Of a stretch of DNA of 64,000 nt, positions 1-11,569 are shown one piece after another; the stretch's first letter is position 1; each line of letters opens with the position of its first letter. Source of the DNA: Clostridia bacterium (GTDB lineage Bacteria; Bacillota; Clostridia; Oscillospirales; Acutalibacteraceae); NCBI GenBank assembly GCA_017450005.1, contig JAFSYM010000114.1, positions 1-64,000 of the forward strand, given 5' to 3'. The position numbers were made by a program, and so were the translations under genes. Below the pieces are notes generated by a model. The model made no database searches. It was not told the DNA's origin and saw nothing but the letters and a program-made list of their open reading frames with translations.

Positions 1-147
1 ACTTGGCCTATTTCGGTCAATGTTCATGACAACAATAGCGTTTTGAGTTTTCAGTAAAACGATTTTTGCCGTGCGCCATAAAGGCGCACACAATCAGAAT
101 CAAGGCAAAAACGTTATCCCACAAAAAACCGTGAAGATCGTAACTCT
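1..147. other. Left-edge intergenic sequence
   Basis: No gene, hairpin or promoter that I can support is visible between the window edge and the end of the endonuclease IV gene. The stretch is AT-richer than the neighbouring coding DNA. Confidence 0.5.
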
Positions 148-981
148 TTACTCTTTGCGCAAAGAGCGCAGCAGCGCGATCTCCGCAGCGTAGCCGTCGA
201 GTTCGTTCGGCGTTTCAAGATAGAACGGCAGGTCGCGCAACGCGGGATGATTGATGATCCGCGCGAATGCGTCCGTGCCGATATAGCCTTGGCCGATCTT
301 CTCGTGCCTGTCTTTATGCGCGGCGAGCGGGTTCTTGCTGTCGTTGATATGTATTGCGCGCAGCCGATGGAGGCCGATACTGTGGTCGAACTGTTCGAGC
401 ACGCCGTCCAGATTGTTGACAATATCATACCCGCCGTCGTGCACATGACACGTATCGAGACACACGCCGAGCTTGTCGGGCAGCTCCACACGGTCGATGA
501 TTGCGCGAAGCTCCTCGAACGTCGCGCCGACCTCCGAGCCTTTGCCGGCCATCGTCTCCAGCAGCACAGTCGTCGTCATTTCCGGCCAGAGGATCTGATT
601 GAGCGTTGCGGCTATCTTTTCAATGCCGACCTCCACCCCCTGCTTGACATGGCTGCCTGGATGGAAATTGTAAAGCTGGCCGGGCGTGTACTCCATGCGC
701 TCAAGGTCGTCCTTCATCGTCATCAGGCAGAACTCCATCACACGTTCGTCCGCGGCACAGGCGTTGAGCGTGTAGGGCGCATGCGCCAAAATCGTCCGGA
801 TCCCGTTCTGTGCGGCGAACGCATGGAAGGCGGCTACATCCGCTTCGTCAACAGGTTTTGCCGTGCCGCCGCGCGGATTGCGCGTAAAGAACTGGAATGT
901 GTTGCCGCCCAGCTCCAGCGCCTGTTTTGCCATAGCAAGATAGCCTTTGGACGCGGACAAGTGACAGCCGATCGTAAACAT
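148..981 (-). CDS. nfo: Deoxyribonuclease IV (AP endonuclease, Nfo family)
   Basis: This enzyme cleaves DNA 5' of abasic sites during base excision repair, using a trinuclear zinc centre in a TIM barrel. The 277-residue protein has the usual family length. All the expected metal ligands are visible in order: H67, H107, E142, D176, H179, H211, D224, H226 and E256, within motifs such as HAPYTLN, FHPGSH and [12 protein letters not shown]. The ATG at 981 is preceded by GAGGGGAAAC. It is the last gene of a minus-strand run, 9 bp after a sugar isomerase-like TIM barrel of the same structural superfamily. That neighbour may explain the pairing by gene order, but I infer no functional link. Confidence 0.95.
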   Translation of the reverse strand: MFTIGCHLSASKGYLAMAKQALELGGNTFQFFTRNPRGGTAKPVDEADVAAFHAFAAQNGIRTILAHAPYTLNACAADERVMEFCLMTMKDDLERMEYTPGQLYNFHPGSHVKQGVEVGIEKIAATLNQILWPEMTTTVLLETMAGKGSEVGATFEELRAIIDRVELPDKLGVCLDTCHVHDGGYDIVNNLDGVLEQFDHSIGLHRLRAIHINDSKNPLAAHKDRHEKIGQGYIGTDAFARIINHPALRDLPFYLETPNELDGYAAEIALLRSLRKE

Positions 982-990
982 AGTTTCCCC

Positions 991-1857
991 TCATATCATC
1001 GAAATATAGGTTTGCAGGTTTTCAAGCGCGATTTCGAGCGCGGGCAGATTCTCTTCCATGCCCTCGAACTCGATGCTCACATAGCCGTCATAGCCCTGCT
1101 CGTGCAGGATGCGCAGGCACTGATACACCGGCACGTTGCCGTGGCCGAGGATGGCGCCGCGCAGGTAATTGCCCGCACGTGTACCGAAAAAGCCGCGTCC
1201 GGGATTCGACTCGCTGCCGGACTTTATATGGAAGTCTTTTACATGCACGTAACGCGCAAACGGCGCGACACGCGCAACAGCCAGAGCCGGCTGCTCGTCG
1301 GCACACAGGAAGTTGCCCACGTCGACCAGTAAACCGAAGTTGGAGTGATCGACCGCGCCGACCAGCTTTTCGACGCGCGCGCTCTCCTGGCAGAACTGTC
1401 CGTGGTTCTCCACCATCGTGACGATACCCAGTCCGGCGGCGTATTCCGTCACCGCGCGGCACCCGTCGGCGAGCGTCGGCAGCGCGCTGCCGAATGTCTT
1501 GTAGCGGCGGAACACATTGCGGTAGCCGCCCGTCGCATCGTGGCGCATACCCTTGGCGCCGAGCATCTGCGCGATGCGCACCTGACCGCACAGACGGTCG
1601 ATCTCCGCCGGAAGATCCGGCGTGTTCAGCAAATCCGCGCCGATCGTATAGTTGACGATCGGCAGCGCCAGTCGCTCCGATTCCTCACGCAGTGCGGACG
1701 CGAATTCTTCCTGCGTCATGCCGTCCGGTGCGGCAAGGTCGGTCATTTCGATCGCGTCGAAACCCATCTCCCTGGCAAGCACCATGACGTCCAACTGGTT
1801 GGCGCCACTTTGGCGCATATAGCCCGAAAAGCTGTAGCTGCTGACACTCGTTTTCAT
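991..1857 (-). CDS. Sugar phosphate isomerase/epimerase (AP endonuclease 2-like TIM barrel)
   Basis: The 288-residue protein belongs to the xylose isomerase-like TIM barrel family (IolE/IolH/hydroxypyruvate isomerase type). Members isomerise or epimerise sugars, inosose or keto-acids using a divalent metal. Family signatures include GFDAIEMTDLAAP near the N-terminus, a VENHGQF strand, a LLVDVGNF strand, a YVHVKDFH strand and a C-terminal SIEFEG metal-ligand strand. I chose the ATG at 1857, which has GAGGTGA upstream, over an upstream GTG at 1866. The gene is 10 bp downstream of a second protein of the same fold. Substrate cannot be assigned. Confidence 0.85.
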   Translation of the reverse strand: MKTSVSSYSFSGYMRQSGANQLDVMVLAREMGFDAIEMTDLAAPDGMTQEEFASALREESERLALPIVNYTIGADLLNTPDLPAEIDRLCGQVRIAQMLGAKGMRHDATGGYRNVFRRYKTFGSALPTLADGCRAVTEYAAGLGIVTMVENHGQFCQESARVEKLVGAVDHSNFGLLVDVGNFLCADEQPALAVARVAPFARYVHVKDFHIKSGSESNPGRGFFGTRAGNYLRGAILGHGNVPVYQCLRILHEQGYDGYVSIEFEGMEENLPALEIALENLQTYISMI

Positions 1858-1867
1858 GCGCGTCACC

Positions 1868-2713
1868 TCAGCGGATCTTGCTTTCCAGGAACGAAACCGC
1901 CTTGCGGATGTCCTTTTCCGGATCGTCGCCGACCTCGCGCTCGATGGTCAGAAAGCCCTTGTAGCCGATGTCGTTGAGCGCCGCAAGATAGGCGTCCCAG
2001 TTGACGTCACCCTCGCCCAGCGGCAGCTCAATGTAGGAATCGCCCGTGATGATGACGTTCTTGGCCAGTCCGTAAACGCTTTCGGGTCCTTCGTAGAAAA
2101 GCTGACGGCCGTCCTTAGCGTGCGTATGCACGATATAGTCGCGCAGATTGTACACCGCGCCTGCCGGATCGTCACCCGTAACCATGACAAGGTTTGCGGG
2201 GTCCAGATTAACGCCCACGCCTTTAGAACCGAGCGAATCGAGAAATTTTCTGAGCACGGCCGAAGTTTCGGGGCCGGTCTCTACCGCGAAATGTGCGCCG
2301 ACGCTGTCGGCATACATGGCCAGTTCATAGCACGCTTCCTGCATCACCTTGAAGCGGTCGACGCTGCTGTCTTCGGGCACAACGCCGATGTGCGTCGTCA
2401 CCACGTCGGTTTCCAGCTCTTTCGCAAGATCAATGATGCGCTTGGACCGTTCAATCTTTTCAGGATTCTTGTCTGCCCACATGAATCCGCCGCCGCCCAG
2501 ATCGCCGCAAAGCGCGGAGATCGTCAGGCCGTGGCTCTTGACAAGATCCAGAAATTCGCGTCTCTTCGCACCCACCAGAACTTCGGGCGACATTTCGCCG
2601 CGCGTCGCATAGACCTGAATACCCTGTGCGCCCACTGCAACTGCCTTTTGTACGGCTGTGGGAATATCGGTGCGGAAGCTGTCGATGATTACGCCGATCG
2701 AAAAAGGATACAT
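1868..2713 (-). CDS. Sugar phosphate isomerase/epimerase (second paralogue)
   Basis: This 281-residue TIM-barrel protein is of the same xylose isomerase-like family as its downstream neighbour. Recognisable elements are [10 protein letters not shown] at the start, [14 protein letters not shown], a VVTTHIGV strand, [17 protein letters not shown] and a C-terminal TIEREVGDD strand carrying the predicted metal-binding glutamate. The start is the ATG at 2713, with GGAGG seven bases upstream; an in-frame upstream start at 2743 lacks such a site and would overlap the preceding gene. The tandem pair probably acts on related sugars or cyclitols. The gap to the preceding GTPase gene is only 26 bp, so co-transcription is likely. 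Confidence 0.85.
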   Translation of the reverse strand: MYPFSIGVIIDSFRTDIPTAVQKAVAVGAQGIQVYATRGEMSPEVLVGAKRREFLDLVKSHGLTISALCGDLGGGGFMWADKNPEKIERSKRIIDLAKELETDVVTTHIGVVPEDSSVDRFKVMQEACYELAMYADSVGAHFAVETGPETSAVLRKFLDSLGSKGVGVNLDPANLVMVTGDDPAGAVYNLRDYIVHTHAKDGRQLFYEGPESVYGLAKNVIITGDSYIELPLGEGDVNWDAYLAALNDIGYKGFLTIEREVGDDPEKDIRKAVSFLESKIR

Positions 2714-2739
2714 AATGATTCCTCCGTTTATGTTATTTC

Positions 2740-3690
2740 TCAATAAAATGTGGCAACCTGCTGCTGCGGGGGCTGTGCGGATTCGATCTCACGCAGCATG
2801 AAGACCGGACCTTTTTTGCCGTATAGACGGGAGAAGCGGAAGTCGATGTCCGCCAGAATCATGTACCAGCCGGAATTAGCGATCTGCATCCCCTCGCCGA
2901 TACGCGCCACCAGCGGACAGTACGTGATATCCTCCACGCAGCACGTCATGATGTGCCTGCCCATCGCGCAGTATCCGTCCGGGAAACGCTTGTCCGTTAC
3001 GGCCTGCACCTTGACGTGCACGGTCTTGCCCTTATACTTTTTGGGATCTTCGGTCAAATCACGGTAAAACAGTGCAAAATCGTTGTCCGCAATCTCCACA
3101 ATCGGCGCGTCCAGATCGAACGGCAGCGGATCTTCAATCTCATCCGGAACAACCTTTCCGTCGCGGAATTCGTACACGATGTCCGCCCGGCGGGAGATGC
3201 CGCGCACGATCTTGTGCAGCGCCATCGTGTCCGCGTCGCCCGGCAGCCGATTGAACACAACAAGCTCGGCGTCCTGAATCTTGTCCACGACGAGAGAGCG
3301 CATGTTGGCGTTGTAGTTGAGGAACGTGTTGCCGTCAAAGAAAAGCATATTCTGGTACGGCAGCCAGCCGCGCGGCATACTGTCGTACAGCTTCTGAATC
3401 TGCCACATGCCGTTGTATTCCACAATCACACGCTCGCAGCTGCAAGACGCAGCCCACTGCTCAAGGTTTTCCTCGGTCAGCTCCTCAAGCGCATCCACGA
3501 TTTGAATATGAACGTTTTTCCCGGCAAAATTTTCGGGTTCGTATTCCTGCTCGCCCTCCTCGCACACCAGCAGCAGCGTTTTTTCGCCGCTGTTAAAGCG
3601 CGCGTCCTGCAGTGTGTCCTGAATAAACGTCGTCTTGCCGCCCTCTAAAAAGCCTGTAAAGAGATAGACAGGTATTTCTTTTCCAGCCAT
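2740..3690 (-). CDS. G3E-family GTPase with DUF1980/YcgQ-like C-terminal domain
   Basis: The N-terminal half is a CobW/COG0523-type G3E P-loop GTPase: GFLEGGKTT is the Walker A motif at residues 13-21, where the usual A of GAGKTT is G. Residues from about 200 to 316 resemble the DUF1980 tail of YcgQ/TIGR03943 permease subunits, with [18 protein letters not shown] and [12 protein letters not shown]. In many Firmicutes such GTPases accompany a DUF318 permease and are thought to serve zinc or another metal. No DUF318 permease is present here. The gene follows another COG0523 GTPase by 12 bp in the same operon. The family is clear; the metal is inferred only. Confidence 0.8.
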   Translation of the reverse strand: MAGKEIPVYLFTGFLEGGKTTFIQDTLQDARFNSGEKTLLLVCEEGEQEYEPENFAGKNVHIQIVDALEELTEENLEQWAASCSCERVIVEYNGMWQIQKLYDSMPRGWLPYQNMLFFDGNTFLNYNANMRSLVVDKIQDAELVVFNRLPGDADTMALHKIVRGISRRADIVYEFRDGKVVPDEIEDPLPFDLDAPIVEIADNDFALFYRDLTEDPKKYKGKTVHVKVQAVTDKRFPDGYCAMGRHIMTCCVEDITYCPLVARIGEGMQIANSGWYMILADIDFRFSRLYGKKGPVFMLREIESAQPPQQQVATFY

Positions 3691-3702
3691 AGCAAAATCC
3701 CC

Positions 3703-4884
3703 TTATACGCCGAACAGTGCGGCGACTGCGTCCTCGTGCAGCTCGGCGCCGATCACGCACAGACGGCCGATCAGACCGGCAGAGCCGAAGCGCACGTCCG
3801 CCTCACCCGGAACATAGTCGAAGTGAATCCACTGTCCGTCCGCGCCGGCGACGATGCCCTTGGCACGCAGTACGGTACCGAACTTTTCTGCATCCACGAG
3901 CTTGGCAAGGATTTCCTCCAGCTGCTGTGCGGTGAACGTTCTGGTCGTCTCGACGCCCCAGCTTGTAAACACATCATCCGCATGGTGGTGATGGTCGTGG
4001 TCATGACAGCCGCAGGTGCAGTCGGGGCCGTGGTCGTGATGATGGTCATGATCGTGATGATGGTCATGCTCGTGATGGTGGTCATGCTCGTGATGGTGGT
4101 CATGCTCGTGGTCATGCTCGTGGTCATGATCGTGGTCATGATCGTGGTCATGATGGTGGTCATGCTCATGGTCATGGTCGTGGTCATGGTCGTGGTCATG
4201 CTCATGGTCATGCTCTTGGTCATGATCGTGGTGATGGTGATGCTCATGCGACTGCTCCTCGAGCAGATGCTCCATCGCCGCGTGCAGCGTATCCTTGCGC
4301 TCGATGGCTTGCAGCAGCGTTTCGCCGTCCAGCGCGGCGATCGGCGTTGTGACGATCACGGCAGTCGGGTTCTTTTCGCGCACCAGCGCAACGGCCGTTT
4401 CGAGCTTGTCGGCCTTGACCACGTCCGCATGGCTCATGATGATCGTTCCGGCATGTTCGATCTGGTCGTTGAAGAACTCTCCGAAATTCTTCATATACAT
4501 TTTACATTTGCCCGCGTCCACCACGGTGGTGAATGCATTGAGCAAAATATCGTCGCTGTCGATGCCCTGAACGGCTTTGATTACATCCGAGAGCTTGCCC
4601 ACACCGGACGGCTCGATCAGGATGCGGTCGGGCGCATATTCCGCGAGCACCTTGCGCAGCGCTTCGCCGAAGTCGCCGACCAGACTGCAGCAGATGCAGC
4701 CGGAATTCATCTCCGTCACTTCGATCCCGGCGTCCTGCATAAAGCCGCCGTCGATTCCGATCTCGCCAAATTCATTCTCGATCAGCACGAGCTTCTCGCC
4801 CTTGTAGCTGTCCGCAATCAGCTTTTTAATCAGCGTCGTTTTGCCGGCGCCGAGAAAACCGGAGAAAATATCAATTTTTGTCAT
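3703..4884 (-). CDS. COG0523 GTPase, metallochaperone-like, with long His-rich metal-binding insert
   Basis: COG0523 proteins use GTP to deliver metals, usually zinc or cobalt. This 393-residue member has GFLGAGKTT at 9-17 and the CICC (CxCC) metal-transfer motif at 63-66. The usual NKxD guanine-specificity motif appears as SHAD. Between residues about 213 and 302 sits a tract made almost only of His, Asp and Glu, interrupted once by a Cys cluster (CTCGC). The CobW C-terminal domain follows to the end. Many members carry short His loops; this one is exceptionally long. It is the first gene of the operon, behind a good promoter whose -10 lies in a perfect inverted repeat, suggesting metal-responsive control. 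Confidence 0.9.
   Translation of the reverse strand: MTKIDIFSGFLGAGKTTLIKKLIADSYKGEKLVLIENEFGEIGIDGGFMQDAGIEVTEMNSGCICCSLVGDFGEALRKVLAEYAPDRILIEPSGVGKLSDVIKAVQGIDSDDILLNAFTTVVDAGKCKMYMKNFGEFFNDQIEHAGTIIMSHADVVKADKLETAVALVREKNPTAVIVTTPIAALDGETLLQAIERKDTLHAAMEHLLEEQSHEHHHHHDHDQEHDHEHDHDHDHDHDHEHDHHHDHDHDHDHDHEHDHEHDHHHEHDHHHEHDHHHDHDHHHDHGPDCTCGCHDHDHHHHADDVFTSWGVETTRTFTAQQLEEILAKLVDAEKFGTVLRAKGIVAGADGQWIHFDYVPGEADVRFGSAGLIGRLCVIGAELHEDAVAALFGV
3980..4252. repeat. Low-complexity His/Asp/Glu codon repeat
   Basis: About 270 bp consist of near-perfect reiterations of units such as TGGTCATGATCG and TGGTCATGCTCG. They encode HD, HE and HH runs of the COG0523 GTPase on the minus strand. Slippage or unequal recombination should make the length variable between strains. 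The opposite strand also stays open here, which produces a long spurious ORF. Confidence 0.9.
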
Positions 4885-4911
4885 GTATGCTCAACTCCTT
4901 TTGTTCATCTG

Positions 4912-4932
4912 AAAAATGATTGTACCATTTTT
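4912..4932 (-). promoter_or_regulatory. Inverted repeat overlapping the -10 of the GTPase operon (candidate operator)
   Basis: AAAAATG (4912-4918) and CATTTTT (4926-4932) form a perfect 7-bp inverted repeat with a 7-bp spacer. The spacer contains most of the -10 hexamer TACAAT. This is a classic position for a repressor site. The sequence does not match the B. subtilis Zur box, so the regulator is unknown. Confidence 0.5.
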
Positions 4933-4947
4933 TAACCAAGAGTGCAA
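4919..4947 (-). promoter_or_regulatory. Sigma-A promoter of the COG0523 GTPase operon
   Basis: On the minus strand TTGCAC (4942-4947), a 17-bp spacer and TACAAT (4919-4924) lie about 35 bp upstream of the GTPase start codon. Spacing and hexamers fit a sigma-A promoter. Confidence 0.6.
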
Positions 4948-4957
4948 GGTCTGCGCA

Positions 4958-5287
4958 TCAGATTCCGATTGCAAGCAGCGGCAGCGCGTTGATTACCGGC
5001 TCCTCATACGGGTGCACGGCGCGGATTGCGTCGATTGTGCGATGCAAATGCTCTGCGCGGATATTGACCTCGACCTTCAATTCTTCGCTCTCGCAAAGCT
5101 CACCGACCGTGCCGATGTACGGCTGTGTGCCGTCGAGCGGACGCCATGTGCCGACGACGGGACTGTAGGACATGCAGCAGTCATACGCGCCGATATGTCC
5201 GGCGTCAACGCTCTGCAGCGCCGTCTGCAGCGCTTTCAGGTGCGATGCGGGAATGAAGATTTCCAGTTTGATATATGCATAATCCAT
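4958..5287 (-). CDS. NIF3/YqfO CutA-like domain protein (COG3323 type)
   Basis: The 109-residue protein resembles the PII/CutA-like domain found inserted in NIF3-family YqfO proteins and also as stand-alone COG3323 proteins. Signatures are YIKLEIFIPASHL at the start, GHIGAYDCCMSYSPVVGTW in the middle and AIRAVHPYEEPVINALPL at the end. The function is unknown; the family fold is linked to metal or small-ligand binding. The ATG at 5287 overlaps the copA stop region (TGATATG), so the gene is probably translationally coupled to copA. A TTG nine bases upstream is a poorer start. Its place between a copper ATPase and metal GTPases supports a metal-related role, but that is inference. Confidence 0.75.
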   Translation of the reverse strand: MDYAYIKLEIFIPASHLKALQTALQSVDAGHIGAYDCCMSYSPVVGTWRPLDGTQPYIGTVGELCESEELKVEVNIRAEHLHRTIDAIRAVHPYEEPVINALPLLAIGI

Positions 5288-5288
5288 A

Positions 5289-5489
5289 TCAGACAAGCGT
5301 GTACCCGGCGTCTTCGACCGCCTTTTTCAGCACGTCGTCCGGCACCTGCGCACGCAGCTTGAGCACGGCTGTACCTGCGGTGTGGCTGGGCGTCGCCTCC
5401 TCCACCTGCGGCAGCGCTTCGAGCGCCTTCTTGACGTGCATTTCACAATGCGAACACATCATGCCGTCGATCTTAATGGTCTTTTCCAT
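5289..5489 (-). CDS. Possible internal CopZ-like copper chaperone (66 aa), in frame within copA
   Basis: An in-frame ATG at 5489 is preceded by AAGGAGA with an 8-base spacer. It would yield a free 66-residue protein, beginning MEKTIKIDGMMCSHC, of the same length and fold as CopZ chaperones. The same residues form the C-terminus of the full-length ATPase (746-811). Either both products are made, or a separate copZ was recently fused to copA by loss of a stop codon. The family assignment is solid; independent translation is inferred from the ribosome binding site alone. Confidence 0.5.
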   Translation of the reverse strand: MEKTIKIDGMMCSHCEMHVKKALEALPQVEEATPSHTAGTAVLKLRAQVPDDVLKKAVEDAGYTLV

Positions 5490-7724
5490 GGGTATTGTCT
5501 CCTTTATATTTGTTTCATTTTTGACTTTATCCGTGCGTCTGAAGCGGTTCAGCCGCAGCGCGTTCGTTACCACGCAGAAACTCGACAGGCTCATAGCCGC
5601 CGCACCGAACATCGGCTGCAGTTCCCACCCGAACAGCGGTATAAACACACCTGCCGCCAGCGGAATGCCGATCACATTATAGAAAAATGCCCAAAACAGA
5701 TTCTCGCGAATGTTGCGCAGTACCGCGCGGCTCAGACGAACAGCGTCCGGCACCTGCCGCATACCGTCCTGCATGAGCACCACATCCGCTGCGTCAATCG
5801 CCACGTCTGTCCCCGCGCCGACCGCGATGCCGACGTCTGCCGCCGTCAGTGCCGGCGCGTCGTTGATCCCGTCGCCGACCATGGCAACTTTGCCGTCCGC
5901 CTGTAGTCTGCGCACAGCCTGCGCTTTATCGGCGGGCAGCAGCTCTGCAATCACATCATCCACGCCTGCTGTGCGCGCCACTGCGTTTGCCGTGCGCGCG
6001 TTGTCGCCTGTGAGCATCACGACGCGCACGCCCATATCCCGCAGCTCGCGCACTGCCTGCATGCTGTCCGGACGCAGCGTATCGGCTACGGCAATGCAGC
6101 CGAGCAGCTTGCCGTCATACGAAAAGAACAGCGGCGTTTTGCCGTCCTGCGCAAGGCTTTGCTGCGCCGCAGTCGGCTCGATCTGCAAATAGGCGCCGCT
6201 GCCGCCGAGCAGCGCCTTGCCGTCCAGTACGGCGCGCAGTCCCCTGCCCGGCAGAATTTCAAACGCATCCACATCCGGCGGCGCAATCCGCATCCTCTGC
6301 GCATACTCAATCACAGCCTTTGAGAGCGGATGCTCACTCTTTTGCTCGAGCGCACACGCATATGTGAGCAGCTCCTGCTGCGTAACGCCCTCTGCCGGCA
6401 GCACATCCGTTACGGACGGTTTGCCCGCAGTGAGCGTGCCGGTCTTGTCCAGGGCGACAATCTGCACCTTGCCTGCCGCCTCAAGCGCGGACGCTGTTTT
6501 GAACAGTACGCCGCGACGCGCACCGACGCCGCTGCCAACCATAATCGCCACGGGCGTCGCCAAACCCAGCGCGCACGGGCAACTGATCACAAGAACAGAG
6601 ATACCGCGCGCAAGAGAGAAACCGATTTCCCTTCCGCACAACAGCCAGACAACGACGGTCACCAGCGCGATACCGAGTACGACCGGCACAAACACGCCGG
6701 CCACTTTGTCCGCAATGCGCGCAATCGGCGCTTTGCCCGCCGACGCATCCTGCACCATGCGGATAATCTGCGAGAGCGTCGTGTCCTCGCCGACACGCGT
6801 CGCGCGGCAGCGCATATAGCCGCTCGTATTGACCGATGCCGCCATCACGCTGTCGCCGGGCAGTTTATCGACCGGAACGCTCTCGCCGGTCAGCGCGGAT
6901 TCATCCATCGCGCCCGCGCCTTCCGTCACAACGCCGTCCACCGGTACGCGCTCGCCGGGACGCAAACAAAAGATATCGCCCTGTCTGACCGCGTCAATCG
7001 GCACAGCGATCTCCTGCCCGTCGCGAAACAGCGTCGCCGTCTGCGGGCGAAGCTGCATCAAATCGCGCAGCGCATCGGTCGTCCTGCCCTTGGAACGTGC
7101 TTCAAGGAGTTTGCCCACCGTGATAAGCGTTACGATCATGGCGGCGGACTCGAAGTAAAAATGCTGCATTTGCAGTGTCCTGGTCTGTATAAAAAGCGCA
7201 GCCACGCTGTACAGATACGCGGCAAGCGCACCGAGCGATACGAGCGTGTCCATGTTCGGCGCGCGGTGCAGAACGGCTTTAAACCCGCTGATAAAAAAGC
7301 GCTGGTTGATCACCAGTACAGCTGTGCTCAGAAGCAGCTGCAGTAGCCCTGCGGCAACCGGATTGCCGTGAAAGAAAGCCGGCAGCGGCCAGCCCCACAT
7401 ACCGTGTCCCATCGACACGTACATAAGCCCAAGCAGCACGATGACCGACGGGATCAGCCTGTTGCGAAGGGCTGCGCCTGCGTCGTCAACAGCCGGAGGA
7501 TCCGACGTGCCGCCTTGCGGTTTTGCGCCCTGCTCCGAAGCGCCGTATCCGGCGTTCTCCACCGCGGAAATAATCGCCTGCGCAGACGCATCTCCCTGCA
7601 CCTGCATACTGCCCGTCAGCAAATTCACAGCACATTCCGTCACGCCCGGCAGTGCAGAGACAGCTTTTTCCACCCGGGCGCTGCAAGCCGCGCAGCTCAT
7701 GCCGGTAACCGTAAACTGTTTCAT
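5289..7724 (-). CDS. copA: Copper-translocating P1B-type ATPase with fused C-terminal CopZ-like domain
   Basis: This 811-residue membrane ATPase exports Cu(I). Its motifs in order are an N-terminal heavy-metal domain with CAAC (11-14), LTGESVPV (actuator), SCPCALGLATP (the Cu CPC site), DKTGTLT with phosphorylated D426, EHPLSKA (the P1B HP motif) and MVGDGINDAPAL. A second heavy-metal-associated domain carrying CSHC (757-760) is fused after the last membrane segment. Metal domains are normally N-terminal in CopA, so this C-terminal one is unusual. The linker before it reads like a translated intergenic region containing AAGGAG and an in-frame ATG. The start at 7724 has GGAGGGG upstream. A downstream NIF3-like gene overlaps the stop. 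Confidence 0.95.
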   Translation of the reverse strand: MKQFTVTGMSCAACSARVEKAVSALPGVTECAVNLLTGSMQVQGDASAQAIISAVENAGYGASEQGAKPQGGTSDPPAVDDAGAALRNRLIPSVIVLLGLMYVSMGHGMWGWPLPAFFHGNPVAAGLLQLLLSTAVLVINQRFFISGFKAVLHRAPNMDTLVSLGALAAYLYSVAALFIQTRTLQMQHFYFESAAMIVTLITVGKLLEARSKGRTTDALRDLMQLRPQTATLFRDGQEIAVPIDAVRQGDIFCLRPGERVPVDGVVTEGAGAMDESALTGESVPVDKLPGDSVMAASVNTSGYMRCRATRVGEDTTLSQIIRMVQDASAGKAPIARIADKVAGVFVPVVLGIALVTVVVWLLCGREIGFSLARGISVLVISCPCALGLATPVAIMVGSGVGARRGVLFKTASALEAAGKVQIVALDKTGTLTAGKPSVTDVLPAEGVTQQELLTYACALEQKSEHPLSKAVIEYAQRMRIAPPDVDAFEILPGRGLRAVLDGKALLGGSGAYLQIEPTAAQQSLAQDGKTPLFFSYDGKLLGCIAVADTLRPDSMQAVRELRDMGVRVVMLTGDNARTANAVARTAGVDDVIAELLPADKAQAVRRLQADGKVAMVGDGINDAPALTAADVGIAVGAGTDVAIDAADVVLMQDGMRQVPDAVRLSRAVLRNIRENLFWAFFYNVIGIPLAAGVFIPLFGWELQPMFGAAAMSLSSFCVVTNALRLNRFRRTDKVKNETNIKETIPMEKTIKIDGMMCSHCEMHVKKALEALPQVEEATPSHTAGTAVLKLRAQVPDDVLKKAVEDAGYTLV

Positions 7725-7758
7725 GATCCCCTCCATTAAACAATCTTTTATTCATTAT

Positions 7759-7788
7759 AGTATAGCACATTATACGCAACCCGGTCAA
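7759..7788 (-). promoter_or_regulatory. Promoter of copA
   Basis: TTGACC (7783-7788), an 18-bp spacer and TATACT (7759-7764) on the minus strand lie about 35 bp upstream of the copA start. Further AT-rich -10-like hexamers overlap the region. I could not identify a convincing CsoR or CopY box. Confidence 0.55.
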
Positions 7789-7842
7789 GAAAAAACAGAG
7801 GAAATAATTTCGTATTTTTTCTTCTAAATCATGTTTTCTCTC

Positions 7843-10975
<3,133 letters not shown>

Positions 10976-10990
10976 TTGGAAGTCTTTATT

Positions 10991-11536
10991 ATGTTAGAAA
11001 CCGTAATACAACAAACGCGTCAGGCGGCTGAAGAGCTGCTGACGCTGTCGAAGCTGCATGCGGGCAATATCGTCGTGATCGGCTGCTCCTCAAGCGAGAT
11101 CTGCGGCGGACGCATCGGCACCGCGTCGAGTCCAGAAATCGGCGAAGCTGTTTTTGAAACGCTGCAAAGCGTTTTTGCACCGCAGGGCATTTACATCGCC
11201 GCGCAGTGCTGCGAGCATCTCAACCGCGCAATCATTACAGAGCGTGAGGCTGTGCCTGCGGCGCCGATCGTCAACGTTGTGCCGCAGCCAAAAGCCGGCG
11301 GTTCCTTTGCCACGGCTGCATATCGCCATTTCAAAGACCCGGTCGCGCTCGAATCCATCCGCGCAGACGCCGGTCTGGACATCGGCGGCACACTGATCGG
11401 CATGCACCTGAAACCTGTTGCTGTTCCGCTCAAGCTCACTGTCCGCCGCATCGGTGAGGCCGTGCTGATCGGCGCGCGGACACGTCCGAAATTTATCGGC
11501 GGCGTCCGCGCTGTGTACGACGGAAATTTGCTGTAA
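10991..11536 (+). CDS. DUF436 / TIGR01440 family protein (YwlG-like)
   Basis: The 181-residue protein is a clear DUF436 (B. subtilis YwlG) homologue of unknown function. Conserved blocks are VVIGCSSSEICGG, QCCEHLNRAI, VVPQPKAGGSFATAA and ADAGLDIGGTLIGMHLKPV. The start was set at the ATG at 10991, preceded by GGAAG, rather than a TTG 15 bases upstream. It follows lacZ closely and precedes mreB. In other Firmicutes the gene sits among housekeeping genes, so its place behind lacZ need not be functional. Confidence 0.9.
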   Translation: MLETVIQQTRQAAEELLTLSKLHAGNIVVIGCSSSEICGGRIGTASSPEIGEAVFETLQSVFAPQGIYIAAQCCEHLNRAIITEREAVPAAPIVNVVPQPKAGGSFATAAYRHFKDPVALESIRADAGLDIGGTLIGMHLKPVAVPLKLTVRRIGEAVLIGARTRPKFIGGVRAVYDGNLL

Positions 11537-11569
11537 TCCATTACGAATACATCGAAAGGGGGGATCGTT

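Noticed and set aside
247..1332. 361-codon plus-strand ORF across nfo and the isomerase
   Set aside because: It is antisense to two well-supported genes with conserved active-site motifs.
3736..4935. Long plus-strand ORF (399 codons) opposite the COG0523 GTPase
   Set aside because: It is kept open by the His/Asp codon repeat on the other strand, gives a Val/Met-rich nonsense protein and lacks a ribosome binding site.
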